From Triops longicaudatus (taxonomy: Eukaryota; Arthropoda; Branchiopoda; Notostraca; Triopsidae), in the NCBI GenBank assembly GCA_022885665.1, contig JAGQDJ010000222.1:16656-80655 (forward strand): a stretch of DNA of 64,000 nucleotides, given 5' to 3'. Position 1 is the stretch's first letter, and each line of letters begins with the position of its first letter. Positions 13,401 through 26,097 of this stretch are shown here, one piece after another. Below the pieces are notes generated by a model. It did not search any database and was not told the DNA's origin. It worked only from the letters and a program-made list of their open reading frames with translations. The position numbers and the translations under genes are program-made.

Positions 13401-16400
13401 CTATTTCTGGTTCTTGAAAGATACCAGCCTGACATTTGGCACAGGCGTTCTTCGAAACGCCATGCTCCATACTTGTATTCCAGTTTATGTTATGCATAGC
13501 ACACATGGCTGGCAGACATACATTTTTGTCTTAGCGGGGTTTTTCTCCTTATTTAAATAAAAATTCCTACGTACTTAAACGCACAAGTGGCGAAAAGCAG
13601 TTTAAGCAAAATACCAAGAAAGAGAAGGCGAAAAGTACACTCTAATAAAATATTGTCTTATTTCACGCGTCACGCTTTTCCAAAGTTGATGCTGACTTGT
13701 GATATGCAAAAGAAAGAGCTACTTCACCTTTCCGGCACAACGATAAACCGCACCCCATGATGAATCACTGTAACGAAACTTTTATCCAGCCAAGTACGTG
13801 TTGTATACAGTATGCGGTTTTGTCTTTTTTGGGGCAAAATGCTATTCCGAAGTTGCGAGACAATGCACAGTCAATGAAAGTAAAAGGTGGGACATTGTTT
13901 GGAAGAAGCCAAGTCCCTCACGCTCACGAATAAGACTTATTATATGCATATAAGAGTAAGCTTACACACACTAATACAAGTCTTGCAAGTTCTCTCCCGG
14001 GCGAGAGGAGCAACACTGGTCGAAATTGAGAAAGCAAAAGAACCGTCTGCGTTCCAGACCCGAACCTTACTGAACGCTCCTCTGCGAGATTGCAGGAATA
14101 AAAATCAGCTGGATTATAGAACTTTCTGAGCCAATCGTCAAAACATAAGTAGTTTAAAGCCTGTCAGTAAGCTTCTTAGCTGAGTGTCGCGAATGTTGAC
14201 TGAAAGTGACATTTGCCTTACTCATTTGACTGGGAAGTACGTGGGACATATTTCGTGTCATTAGACGCAAAGGGACTTTGCCTCAACTTTTTGTCACACA
14301 CTCCTAGTAATTCTTTATTCTACTTTTTATGCTTACCCTTTCGGTCGGCTTTTTCTTCTTAAATAGGCCTCCGTGAGCAAACACGCACTAGCCTTAATGT
14401 ACACCAAGTTATCACAATTTGTCTTTGCGTAAGAAACATAGTGATGTTTTCTTCATAAAAAGGCTAAAAATGACTACAATTGTTAAGTAAGTAAATCAAA
14501 GTTAGGTCAAGTTAGTTTAGGCGCTGCGGTTACGTTACGTTAAGTTTTCTTAGTTAAAAAAAATACAGGCAATTAATAGATATGTATATGCTATCCTTGT
14601 GATTTACCCTTGTTTTCCGACAAATGAAACGACTTTGGCATAAATCGTGGCGAACCTTAAATGACTTGTACTAATCCTCGTAAGTATGTGTTCTTCCTTT
14701 CATTTTTTACGACAAAATTACCAGGAACCGATACACAGTAATCTAATGGGTGTATACAAGAGAAGTACTTCTCTATAGTAGCATGGGAGGAATGTTTTGA
14801 GTAATATTATACAAGGTAGACTCAAGAGTCATCGAAAGCTGATCTTCTGTCATATGAGAATCTCTGGGTCAACGGACTCGTGTAAGATAATTCAGCATTA
14901 GTCCAATAATTACACAGGCTATAGGATGAGACGAAAAACTAAGAAGCTAAATACCCGTAACAGCAGTAATACGTCTCTGGTTTATTTACTTTAGTCAGTT
15001 ATAGTTCACAGGGTCTATTTGAAAGATTTGCAGTCGGAGCAACAGGAAGCTCTTTGATTGTGTAAGGTCTACAAAACTATACGGCTGCCAAGTCCAAGTT
15101 GAGAATACTGTTCGGAGCTATAATTAGCCATTTGTCCATGGTAGAAGAACGCGTCAACGCTTTTTGTTAAATGACGTAATAGCAGTCCATCAATAATTAT
15201 GCCGCGGGGTTTAGGAAGAAAAAACTTTGTCAATTTGTGGTGCAGAGAACTCCAATAAGATATCGTTAGCAACTAATTTGTCATTGTTCCGTTGTTTGGA
15301 CGGATCAGGCAGTTAACAAAACAAATAGTTGACAAAGAGAACTGAAATGCTTTTAGCAATAAAAATAGACGTAGGATGTAATACACAGCGCTAGTCTAAA
15401 GAATGACTCGGACCGCTGTGGTAAAACTCGAACCGTTTAAGTTCTGAAATATTTTGCAAGGCTAAATTTAGAACACTAATTAAGACCAAAGCAAATTGCC
15501 ACTACCAATAGGTAACAGTGACCAACAGAAGCTTATTTCTTTCCAGATAAATTGTAAGTTAGTTGAGCTATCTATCGTCCAAACCGAAAAAAACACAGCT
15601 TATTGCCTTTAAGCTCTGGTCAAATTTTGTCTACAAACTCCGACCCTTTTCTTGCGTTATAGCTTACGGATGTTTGGAGAGGAGCGAGGCGGTCAGGAAA
15701 GTTGTGAGTTACGATGAAAAAGCCATCGAAAACTCACCCTAGAAACGGAAACCTTCCTCACAGTTGAACATTTGGACACGCATGATTAAAGTAGCAGTAG
15801 AAACCGTAGAAAATGCAAAGAAGAACGAAATCGAAGACGAATGTTAATTCTTAATTTTTCTCTCTCTCTCCCGTTCCCGTTTCATTCACATTTCTCCTTA
15901 AATAACTGAAATATACTTTCTTTACAGAGTATTGTCAAACGTGTTCAACTATCCAAGTTGGCAATGCCAAATAGCGAAACGGGAACGCAAAATCGTCGTA
16001 AAAAGTTTATTCTTTTCTGAGAAATACCTGTGCTGCTATCTATTAAATTAATTTAAGCAGTTTACTTTGGCTCTACCTTTGCTTCACTTTCGATATTACC
16101 GCAAACGAAAGTTTAATACTAAAAAAATAAAAAAAAAGCTAACACCAGCAGGAAAGCAAACGAGCTCCGTAACTTATTAATATTTTTACGTCACTTTGCA
16201 AAATCGAGGTCGTTTTAGTTTCAGTTCTTTTCAAATGAATTTTTTTCCATGAACAGTTGCTGACCGAAAGGTTAAAAGTGAGTCGTTGTATAAAGCTTAA
16301 ACTCACATTCTTCGTCCCATAGCTGTTGGCAAAGGTCGGCTGCAAAGGCGTAGATATCTTCCGGTTGGTGTCGAATAACGCCCCGGGCCAAAGCTTCCAG

Positions 16401-16451
16401 CACTTGTGGTAATCCTTCTGGAATTTTCAATTTTGTCAAAAGCCCCTCCAT
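4476..16451 (-). CDS. Giant SPA17-like protein: RIIalpha docking domain, long acidic middle, eight IQ motifs
   Basis: Exons in transcript order are 16307-16451, 11246-11781, 8143-11131, 7861-7980, 6781-6897 and 4476-6652. All joins have GT-AG borders and consistent phase (1,0,1,1,1), giving about 2027 residues. Residues 1-45 are an RIIalpha dimerisation/docking domain (IPEGLPQVLEALARGV, then QPEDIYAFAADLCQQLW), as in SPA17, ROPN1 and CABYR, which dock A-kinase anchoring proteins in sperm flagella and cilia. Residues 50-227 are Ser/Pro-rich. IQ motifs lie near 235 and 410, then about 1710, 1782, 1828, 1926, 1966 and 2000, with forms such as AATKIQASYRGYRTR; these bind calmodulin. The 1200-residue span between is Glu/Asp/Val/Ala-rich and probably disordered. 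Vertebrate SPA17 is about 150 residues with one IQ motif, so this is a greatly expanded relative. Intron 1 is 4.5 kb; the 114-bp intron 2 is a multiple of three and stop-free, so retention would keep frame. A ciliary or sperm role is inferred from the family. Additional small exons in 6898-7860 cannot be excluded. Confidence 0.88.
6781..6897 (-). repeat. Duplicated exon pair of the SPA17-like gene, copy B
   Basis: Partner of exon 7861-7980 in the same gene. Acceptor at 6898-6899, donor GTAAGG reading leftwards from 6780. Symmetric phase-1 borders. Confidence 0.8.
7861..7980 (-). repeat. Duplicated exon pair of the SPA17-like gene, copy A
   Basis: This exon and 6781-6897 encode clearly related 39- and 38-residue segments: EETSPVEAAEKCEN versus EDTTPVEAVEENGN at the start, and KLETPNVEDNTEEKKG versus EFETPKVEDSEQEKG at the end. 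Both begin and end in phase 1. They look like a tandem exon duplication, and either can be skipped without loss of frame. Confidence 0.8.
11782..16306. other. Large first intron of the SPA17-like gene
   Basis: About 4.5 kb of AT-rich sequence with no recognised gene or clear mobile element. Short open frames on both strands look random. Confidence 0.6.
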
Positions 16452-17201
16452 TATCCGGCACTATTTACGTAAAGAACACCACGGAGTAACTGAGGAAGAA
16501 TGGCAATCTACTGAGTTGCGGTTAACATAGGGGCATTGATTCCACAGTTACATCGATTTGAGTGGCTGGCCGTCACCATGACAACTCCCACCTGTCGCGT
16601 GTCCATCGCTTGCATGTTTGACTGACTAATGCAGCCACAAACGTTATTTGAACAACTTCGCTCGTGAAATAACGAATTTTGACAGAACGTACTTGTATTG
16701 AAACACTGCTGTTTACAACGACTAACGAAAACATGCCCGCAAATAACGCGACATGTAGTAGCATTGCCCTTTTCACTTCAATTTCTCCTCTTAGCTTCCT
16801 TGACAGTTTTCCTTCAAGCTATTAATACAACAAGAGTAAGAAGACAACAGAGAGCCATACAAGTTACCGTTACACAAATCATAAAAAAAGAACAGGAACC
16901 TTCACTCTTTCACGACAAAACTCAGGTACCAATCAAGTTGCTTTGTAGACTCGATTCATTATTACAAGAGGACGTTTTTCTTCTTTGAAACGTTTTAAGT
17001 GACAGAAAAAGGCACTTGAGGGCTCTCTGGGATAAAGTATACAACCACAACAGGGTTCTTTTTTCTACATTTTCAAAAAATTGAATAAGGGGTGATTAAA
17101 AAAAAAGACCACAAGCATACCGTGAAATATAAAGGTAACATTAAAATAAACATAACGCAGGGTTTAGATAGCCGTAAATATAATTTAACACGGCGCCAAC
17201 T
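16452..17201. other. Intergenic: upstream region of the SPA17-like gene and 3' side of DCAF8
   Basis: Start codon of the minus-strand SPA17-like gene at 16451; stop of the minus-strand DCAF8 gene at 17202. The 750 bp between must hold the DCAF8 3' UTR and the SPA17-like promoter. I see no TATA box I would defend. An open frame on + at 16698-16988 has no recognisable content. Confidence 0.5.
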
Positions 17202-20200
17202 CTACGAAGGAGCACACTGGACTGTTTGCGTGCGTTCTTCAGCATCGGAGGTTTCGGACTCGTCTTCAGAAGAAGAATCGTCATTTCCTTCGCCTGATGC
17301 TCGTTGCGTTTGTCCTCCTTGTTGCTATACGGAAATTAGAACGTAATTAAATACCCCTTAAGGCTCAAAAATTATATACTTTAATTAAAAATTTCCCGAA
17401 AATCCCTGCAAAGCTGAGCAAAATTTAATAAATTCTGCTGCATTTGAACGAAACTCGATTCATTTCAGCTGAATTTACATTCAAATTCAAGTGAAGTATC
17501 AGTTGAATTTAAACTCCACAGAAGTGTCTTTTAGTTTTTTAACTGATCTGAAATTTTCTAGAAAACACGTGCTTTATATGGGCAGTTCTATTTGCTATCT
17601 CTTTAAAAGATTTAAACACTTACACGTCGTCGACGCTCGTTACGACGCATATGTCGCCACAACATCCAGAGTAATTCCCCATCCAACGTCGACGGATCTC
17701 GACGCTTCTCTTCTTCGCGTTCTCGCAAATTCTCTGTTACCGTCTTTAAAATACATAAGTAAGTAAACTACTAACCACTCAAAACCAGCATTTAGCTAAA
17801 AATGAACAAAAATAAAAGTAAACATCTTAACTTAAAATACATGATGACGCACTATGTTAACAACTTATGTTAATAAATGTATTATAAAAAATAGATAATA
17901 TTAAAAATAAATACATAAATTAAAATAATTAGAAAAAAACACCTAATCGTAAAGTAAATTTAATGCGATTTTCAGTCAAATAAATTCGTTTTTAAAAAAT
18001 AAATATCTATGTTAAAATACATGATTATGAAATATGTTTATACTGTAATAATATCTATGAATAGAAAGAACGAATGAAAATAAATATACAAATCAAAATA
18101 ATTTGAAAAAAGAAAAGCACACAAGCTTAAAATCAATTGAATATAATTTTCCTTTTTACGTACTTTTTTCAAGTTGCTTATGCTCATAGGTTCTGCCCCT
18201 TCTGCATGATAGGGCATCCATACTTTCACGTCGTCATCTAGCCCGCTGGTGGCCAAGACTGGGAATAAAGGATGTGGTTCCAGACAGTTCACCTTTCACG
18301 CATTGAAAATTAATTACCGTCTGACTACTGAATCAAAACGCCAACTTACCACGCCATTTTCATCGCCTGCCATGAACTGAACAATGGCTTCCGATTGCTT
18401 TTCCCAGAAAAAGATGTTCCCACAATCTGACCCCGACACCACAAATTCGCTGCGTGGCCCGAAAAAATTCACTCCTTTCACTGAAATTAAACAAATTATT
18501 GTAAATTAATTAAAAAATCAAACATACACGAATTTCATCTTTTCAACTTGGCTTGCATCTGCCTCACAAATAACTCCAAAAACATTTACCCGTGGCGTTG
18601 TTTCTGTGACCTTGATAGCGATGCAAATGTTCAGATACATCTGATCGTTTGGCATCAAACAGATAAATATCTTCGTCGTTGTAAGTCGCCAAGATTTCCG
18701 AGCCATCGTAATTATATACCGCTGCTGTTATGTGATTATAGTGCCGAGACTCCAACTGTAAACAAAGCCGTTACACAGATTAGCAACCTTTTGGTAAACA
18801 AGTCTTCTTTTACCATATGTTGCGGAGCATACGACTTTAAGGTAGCTTGAGAGTTCCGCAAATTCCTTCGATCATAAACTCGTAAAAATTGATCCTTGCC
18901 ACCCAAGCAAAAGATATTGCCATCCAGTGGGTGGCCATGGATGCTATATAGCGCCACCTTCTTCTCCTCTTGCTTCACGGTCAAGATCCTATGAATCACA
19001 AAGATTCGTATTAAGGATACTTACAATCTCCATGTTTAATTCTCCTTTCCTGAAGTCATGACTCATTTCGGTACTTTCAATTTTAATACCCAACACTAAT
19101 ATTTTGTGCAAGTAATAATGAATCTTCTATACAATAATAACGAAGAAGCTAATGAGAAATTAAATAAGGTATGATAATCTAGCTGGGTTAAGTTACACGA
19201 ATATAAGAAAAAGGGTGTTCGGAACATGAACAAAGTAAAAGTACAATACTCGTTAATTAAAAGGAGCCAATCAAACGGCAATATACTTAACTACACCGTA
19301 TTATATAATAATGGAAGTTACCATGTACGACCCTTATTTTGGGTCACGGAATATATGCGCAAGTTTGTGAGGAACACATCTCTTATTCCAAAATAATCCT
19401 TTAGCTAAGACCATTCACCGCTGAAGTAATTGAAAGTGGAAGTAATTCGTAGATTTACGAATGCTACCGGTGGCAGCCGTACGAACTTAAAGTCTGACCT
19501 GTACGAACAAAGCGACTATGACAAAAGTTAACGGCGAATCCTAACTTATGCTTGGTTCACACTTATCACTAACATTTCTAACGTGAAAGGTCAACGCCTG
19601 ATTTGCCTCTTAAGCGTCGGTCACAACAAACGGTAGTCCACGAAATTTCCCCATTACGAAGATTTTTGAAATCCTAGGAAATACGTAAACCCAGAGAACT
19701 ACGACTACGGTAAGTCTAAGACCAAGTGAAACGACGTATGAAGTACGAATACACACTTATTTGGTTTGCTTTCTCGCACATCGATTTCCAGGACGACGGC
19801 GTCCTCGCCAGCGGTTAAGACAATATGTGGTGTATCAGGCAGCAATGCCAACTTGTGAGCAGGGCCTTTATGGAGTCCAAGCCGTCGAGGAGGGTATCGT
19901 ACCCCATCGGATGAAACTTCTGCTAATCGCACGTGACCGTCCCGAGCGCACGTCACAATGTGCGTATCACCTTGGAACGGTAGAAATTTTGCCTGTCGAA
20001 ATAAATACATGAATTAAGAAGCGTACGTAAATGAAAACAAATAAATCAAATAGAAATTATAAAAAGTAAAGAAATTTAAAATAAAAGAAATTAAACAAAA
20101 AGTAAAAGACAAAATGCTGTTAAATAAAAAAGATCGTTATTGCTATTTTTCGATCAAGCCCCAGATCATTGGTAAGTGCATAAATCGTTTTACAGCAAAT

Positions 20201-22950
20201 TGCTAAGCTAAAGAAAATTTACCGAATATTAATCTGATCTAGAGTAGCTAACAAAATTCCCCTAGCTTTACACAAGCTGCAAACAGTTCAGGCTACTTTG
20301 CTGGCTTGAACTGCATTTTAATAGTGAATAAATTACCCGAAAGTGGAACTCTAGCTTTCCATCAATAAGCGGATAAATCTTTTGCCCTTTTACCCGAAAG
20401 TGAGTAAAACTCTTTCAAATTTGAGTAACTAAGCCCGACAAGAAAACTGGATTAAAGTATACTAACCTAGCTTAATATTAGTTAACCTACCTCTAATTTA
20501 TTCTAATCTGCCCAAACTTCAATCAGATTAACATAACTTAACTCGATCTATCCTAGCTTCAAACTAGGCTAAACAGAGTTTCTCCTAATCTAACATAGAG
20601 TGAGACAAACCTACCGTAATGAAAGCTCGTTAAACCTTAAACCAGACTAACTTAACTTAATTTTACGTACCTTAACCTTAAACAAGGCAAAACTAACGTG
20701 GTTTGCATAATCGAATATTGCATTACACAAACCTAACTTAATTTTATACCACTTAAACTTGAACTTGACAAACCTGACTTAATTTTATCCAAACTAACGT
20801 TGATTATCACAGACCTAACTCAATATAAGTTAATCAAACATTAAATTAGACAAGCGTAACTTATTTGAAGCTAACCTAACCTCAAATCTGGCTAACATAG
20901 CTTTATTCGAAGTATTCTAATCTTAAACTAGGCTAACTAACTTGCCTTACCCAAATTAAAAGTTAAATTAGACCAACCTAACATAATTTTGTCAAAACTA
21001 ACCTTGATTATGACAAACATAACTAAATTTAAGCTAACATAACCTAAAATTAGACAAAAACTAACTTATTTGAAGCTAACTCAACGTTAACCTGTTTAAC
21101 GCAGCTTTATTCGACCTATTCTAAGCTTGAACTAGGCTAAACTAACTCAGTTAACAAATCAAACCTCAAATTAGACAACCTTAGGTTATTTTTTTCCCAC
21201 TTAACCTTGAGCCAGACAAACCTAACTCAATTTAAGCTAACCAAACCTTATATTAGACAAAACTAATTTATTTGAAGCTGGCCTTACCCTACGTCTGGTT
21301 AACCTAGCTTCACTCGACCTATTCTAACCTTAAACTAATCTAACTAACTTGACTTTCCCAAAACAAACCTTGAATTAGACAACGCTAACGTAATAAAAGC
21401 TATACTAACCTTAAACCAGACTAAATTAATGTCATTTTATCTATCCTAACCCTAAAATAGGCTAAACTAACTTAAATTTCTGTTCTCGATTTCAAACCGT
21501 TTTTAAAGTTTTAAATTCTCCTAGAATTGTGCTTTCTCATCTGCTTTATTTTGCAGTACCACGTTAATAGAGTTTTTTAATGCAAACGTGAAAGAGCGCA
21601 AAAGTAAACCAGCTTGGGCATGTGCGTCCCATAAAAAGATAATAGAAATTTCGTTGAGTTCCTTAGAAATGTAAGCTAGCTAAAGTTATTTTAGATCAGG
21701 TTGCACGAAGTTAGGATACGTTAAATGAGAGTAAATGGGATTTACTTATAAAGTTAACACAGCTTTTCTCTCTGGGAAAACGATAAGAGCCCTCCCCTTA
21801 CCCCCCAAAGAAATCGAGATGGCAATGGAAGAGAATCAGAATGATAGAAAAAGAGAAAAATTTAACGAATATATGAATAAGTCCGTCGAATTTTTTTTTT
21901 AGGATTTTAAAAATATTACTTGGAAGACATTGCCCCTGTGCCCAGTCTCGTAGGTAAACATTATACTGGCTCGTGTCCAGTCCCATACTGCTACATTCAA
22001 GTCGTCTGAGCTACTCGCCAATTTATCGCCCGCGAAATTGAAATGTAAGGTATTAACACAACCGCTGTGATACTCCATCTTATGAAGCAGGTCGAGTCGT
22101 TGCACGGCGCCTAAGGATCCGTAGAACTCGAACGGAAACTGGACGACTGAGTTGTTCAAGCCTAAGCTGCGTCTTTCCAACGCTTTTAAAGGAATCCAGC
22201 TCGACATCGGGGGCTTCTTGCTCAATACTGCAGGTTCTTCATTACGATCGGCGTCTTTTGAGGCCGCAGTAGAAGGGTCAAACGAAGCACCGTTTTCTTC
22301 TTCTTCCTCCTCTTCTGCGCCGTCTTCGCCATCTTCCGGACCGTCTCGTGTAATCAGATCGTACCACGGCTGTGACGGATCCCCAAGCTGAGAGTCGGAG
22401 TCCGAGTCAGAGTCATCGGAGGAATGCCTAACAAAGAATCATAAACCGAGAATCGAACGTGGAATATAGTAGAAAATGAAAAACAAGAGAATTGTAGTTT
22501 TGTAAGTGCTCACATGTCGTCAATGAACTCGCTATCCTCTGCCGGTTTTTCGTTCGTTCCACCTGTCTCTTCATCGTTTCGTCCACGTTCCGGAGACGAT
22601 TCGGCCGAATTTGCATCTTCTTCCATATTGACTCGGTAGCTCCGCAGTCGTACTCTGGAAGTGAGACGCCGGAAATTGCTCGGCGAGGTTTGACTTTCAA
22701 CGTTCCGGGTTTGGTTGGGTGGAGGAGACAATGGCGCTGTATTTTCTTGTTTTAATTTTTTGTCGGAAGGACTTTCGGACGAAGCATGACTAGAAGAGGC
22801 TTCGGACTTCCTTTTGAGTAATTCGTTACTAGGTCGCTTAGTTTGGCTCGAGGAAGTTGAAGGATTGTCCGTCACTGTGGGAGAGTCTGTAGATGAAGAC
22901 GATGCATAAGACTCGGCAGAAACAGAAGGGTGCTGGTTCATTTCACTCAT
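17202..22950 (-). CDS. DCAF8: DDB1- and CUL4-associated factor 8 (WD40 repeat protein)
   Basis: Exons in transcript order are 22514-22950, 21920-22427, 19757-19992, 18814-18988, 18590-18755, 18350-18480, 18164-18292, 17624-17743 and 17202-17324; phases fit at all eight joins, 674 residues. The N-terminal 190 residues are Ser/Glu-rich and low complexity. The WD40 propeller follows with strong DCAF8 blocks: GCVNTLHFNFAGDKLASSSD, VAVWDW, AKFLP, CARDGHVRLAE, HKLAL, TAGEDAVV, GGKDQFLRVYDRR, ATYNDEDIYLFDA, YQGHRNNAT, VKGVNFFGPRSEFVVSGSDC, NCLEPHP, VLATSGLDDDVKVW. The end (VQCAPS) matches the conserved DCAF8 tail. It acts as a substrate receptor for CUL4-DDB1 ubiquitin ligase. The ATG at 22950 is preceded by an acceptor (ttgtag) 7 nt upstream, so a 5' UTR exon is likely. 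The 1.9-kb second intron is filled by a degenerate repeat. Confidence 0.95.
20318..21480 (+). repeat. Composite repeat, copy 1: conserved head plus degenerate AACCTA-type array
   Basis: Lies in DCAF8 intron 2. The head has TTTAATAGTGAATAAATTA, then CTGGATTAAAG and CTAGCTTAATATTAG. After it come some 20 irregular units built from words such as TTAGACAAACCTAACTTA and AAGCTAACC. The same head and body occur at 27585-28075 and, inverted, at 31075-31620. Units resemble diverged TTAGG-type telomeric repeats but the period is irregular. Confidence 0.7.
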
Positions 22951-24465
22951 GAATAAACTACAAGGCAAAAACCGAGGATATTAAATAAGATTTTTTTCTA
23001 AAACTAACTACATTAATGCTAACATTACGAACTACAGCTTTTGTACTTTTAAGCTACACAGAACGTACAATTCCATGAATGAGATCCCACGTGGTGGAAT
23101 TAGATGCAAGAAACTTTATAATTACACGCATATGAAACTTGTGATGAAAATGAGAGCAAAACACACGTTGCCGAGCTTGATTTACCGTCAAAAATCTGTA
23201 ACAAACTCAGCTATCATCCAGGTATGACTGTCACGAAAAACTCTCTTTAAACTACTGTTTTCCCTTAAACTTTCGTGTTCCAACAGTTTCGCAACATGGT
23301 GAGCAAACAATAAGCAAAACAAACCGACGTGCTATGCGACTTGAACGCCATCGATGGGTATCCCATGCACTCAAGTACGCACTGTATATAAATGCAGCAA
23401 GCTGCTCGGTACCCACGTCGGAACCAAACGTCTGCGTTCTTATTGGCATTTCAGGCCAACCTTGGTTAGACAAACAAACTTCTGTCTCGCTTATTGTCCA
23501 TTATAACAAGGGTACATACTTAAAAATTAGCAAAACGCGTGAGAATTCACGCAAAACGTCACGGGTTTTCATTCACAGCCTCACTGTCTAATACACCCCT
23601 ATATAAAACACAATTTTCCTTTTTGAGGAGATAATTTTACTCTGACGCTTCGAATACTTCGAAGACGATTGACAATTGATTGAAATAAACTTGTAAACAT
23701 TCGCAGCCCCCTGTTTGCGTTTCCCTGCTGGACTGCAAATGCTTACAAATTTTTTTAAGCAAATCGTCTATCATCTTCGAACTTTTTTTTGCGTTTGTAC
23801 GGATTAAAAAGTAATATTTAAAAGCTGCGACATATTTTCTTGCTAACTGCAAATTTCTATGACATTAAACGTCCTTCAGAATGTAAAATTACTTCATTAC
23901 TTAAAAACCACGAACTCATGAACCAAGAGCCCATTAGTGTTTTCTGACTATTGGGCGTTAACGTAAACATTATTTTTTAAATTGAAGTTAATAAATTCAG
24001 ACAAATTAGTTGAGACAGCTATCGCAGCCTCCACATAAAGAATGGAATACTCCATCTGCGTTTGAATATACCCGATTATGGCCTTTCAGCTACATTCGCG
24101 GTACACATTATATCTCCAGATCGCAACAGAAGCTAGTACAACCGTGAATGTGCTGACAAAAGAGTGTGCACGCACAAACGTACAGTGAAACAGGTTTAGA
24201 TCCACACACACATAACCGGCACTGCGCAAATGTACCATAAATGGAGTAAGCCCGCAGCGGATACCTCCGAGACGTCTTCTCTGACCTCGGAATAGGAAGG
24301 TCGAAAAGGAAACCTGTTATATTTTGCCGAAGGACCACAATTTTGCCTCGTGTACGACGAGCATTGTTTTCAGCTCCTGTGCTTTCCAAGTACACGGTGG
24401 TCAAAAACTTTCAGGTCTTTCTTTTGTTGTGCTGCGTCTCGGCTGCCCTTTAAATTGATCTAACA
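22951..24465. other. Divergent intergenic region between DCAF8 (-) and GSTZ1 (+)
   Basis: Holds the likely 5' UTR exon and promoter of DCAF8 and the promoter of GSTZ1. No further gene recognised. Confidence 0.5.
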
Positions 24466-25986
24466 ATGACTTCAACGACGAAAGTAAGGCTGAGGCTAAT
24501 CTAGAATTCCGTCTTACCATTTGCGTCATGTTTTATTTTGTTTTATGTACTGCACGGTACTTTCCATTAAAAAAAAAGGTCCCAACAAAGCGCCCTATGC
24601 TAACAACACTGTACCGCGTAAAAGAGTGACGCTGCGGCATCAGTAGCGTTCAAAAAGTCAAAAGTGGGATACACTTATAACTGTCGTGGCGTTAGGTGTG
24701 GGAGCTATGTTGGGATCGATTTTTCATGGAAAGTACTGTACTATTTTCATGTTCTAGCCGCTGTTGTACTCATATTACCGAAGTTCGTGTTCATGGCGCG
24801 TTCGTATAGGTAACGTATACCCTACAGAACAATATGGCAATAAGTTGAATAATCGTAATTTATTTATTGTGTGTTTCATGTACAGCATTGGAGTGGAAGG
24901 GAATCGACTATGATTACAGAGCAGTCCATTTAATTAAAGATGGAGGCGAGCAAAATTCCGAAGAGTTTGCGAAAATCAATCCTATGAAGCAAATACCGGC
25001 ATTGGTGATCGACAACCAGACTCTGACGCAATCAGTAAGAGCCAAACAATTTCATAAGAAAATTGCTAACATAACCGTTTTTATTTTGCAGATCAGCATT
25101 TTGGAATTTTTGGAGGATAGATACCCACAGCGTCCTTTGCTCCCGCAAGATGCTTTCCAAAGAGCTAAGGTGAAATAACAAAATCGAAAAAGAAATAATC
25201 ATTGAAGAAACTAAAAAATAATAATTATTAGAAAAATGGTAGCAAAAAGCTTGAAGTAAAGGGAAAGACAAACCACTTTTTTTTTAATACAGTAGCAGCA
25301 GAAAGTATGATAAATAAAAATAATCGAAGTAAAATAAATATTCTTCGATGGATTTTCGTTTAACGTCCATTTATTCCGTCACAATTTCGTTTGTTAGTTT
25401 GTTTTTGTCACGTTTCCGTTATGAATTTATTCCAAATTCTTTTAACATTCTGTTTAGAATTTACTTCTTACTACTGCTGACGTATTTCCTTACGGGTTTT
25501 GTTTCGTTACTTTCTTTTGCTCAGGTGCGTGAGATCTGCGAATTGATTGCCTCTGGTATCCAACCTTTACAAAATTTAGCTGTCCTTCAACAGTTCGAAG
25601 AAAACAAACGGCAAGAATGGGCCAAGACATGCATTGTCAAGGGTTTCACGGGTAATTGTGCATTTGAGTTACATTCCTCCCGCAAATTTTGATCCTTGTA
25701 GCCCTGGAGCAACTTTTGTCGTCGGTTGCGGGCCGTTATTGCGTAGGAGATGACGTAACGTTGGCCGATTGTTGTCTGGTCCCTCAGGTCTACAATGCTA
25801 ACCGGTAACTCGCATGAAACTTAACCAAAAACCGCAAGACGGAGCTAACGTTCTCATTGTCTATTGTCTAGCTTCGCTGTGGACATGAGCGCTTTCCCTA
25901 CAATTTCACGGGTTAACGCTTCCTTGGAAGAGCTGAGCGAATTTGCTGCTGCGCATCCATCCAAGCAACCCGATTGCCCACCATAG
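24466..25986 (+). CDS. GSTZ1: Maleylacetoacetate isomerase / zeta-class glutathione transferase
   Basis: Exons are 24466-24483, 24758-24809, 24886-25034, 25092-25169, 25525-25651, 25702-25804 and 25872-25986; phases 0,1,0,0,1,2; 213 residues, close to the usual 216. It catalyses glutathione-dependent isomerisation of maleylacetoacetate to fumarylacetoacetate in tyrosine breakdown. The zeta-class active-site motif SSCSWRVRI is encoded in the 52-nt exon 2. The thioredoxin-like half continues with KINPMKQIPALVIDNQTLTQS (cis-Pro loop) and ISILEFLEDR. The helical half has LIASGIQPLQNL and YCVGDDVTLADCCLVPQVYNA. Exon 1 encodes only MTSTTK; it is assigned because it has a donor GTAAGG in the right phase and no better start is visible. 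The stop lies 111 bp from the stop of the convergent crooked neck gene. Confidence 0.95.
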
Positions 25987-26063
25987 GACGTCTGGAAGAC
26001 GAATTATGTGAAGAATTCGCAAACCGCTCGATCAAAAGTCAGACATAATGTATTACTCGATTG

Positions 26064-26069
26064 AATAAA
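26064..26069 (+). terminator. Polyadenylation signal of GSTZ1
   Basis: AATAAA 78 nt after the GSTZ1 stop and only about 30 nt from the crooked neck stop on the other strand, so the two 3' ends must be very close or overlap. Confidence 0.65.
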
Positions 26070-26097
26070 TGGACGTGATCCATGTATTCGCAACTTT

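Noticed and set aside
16573..16988. Open frames with leader-like starts on both strands upstream of the SPA17-like gene
   Set aside because: They overlap each other, lack any recognised domain and occupy the expected promoter region.
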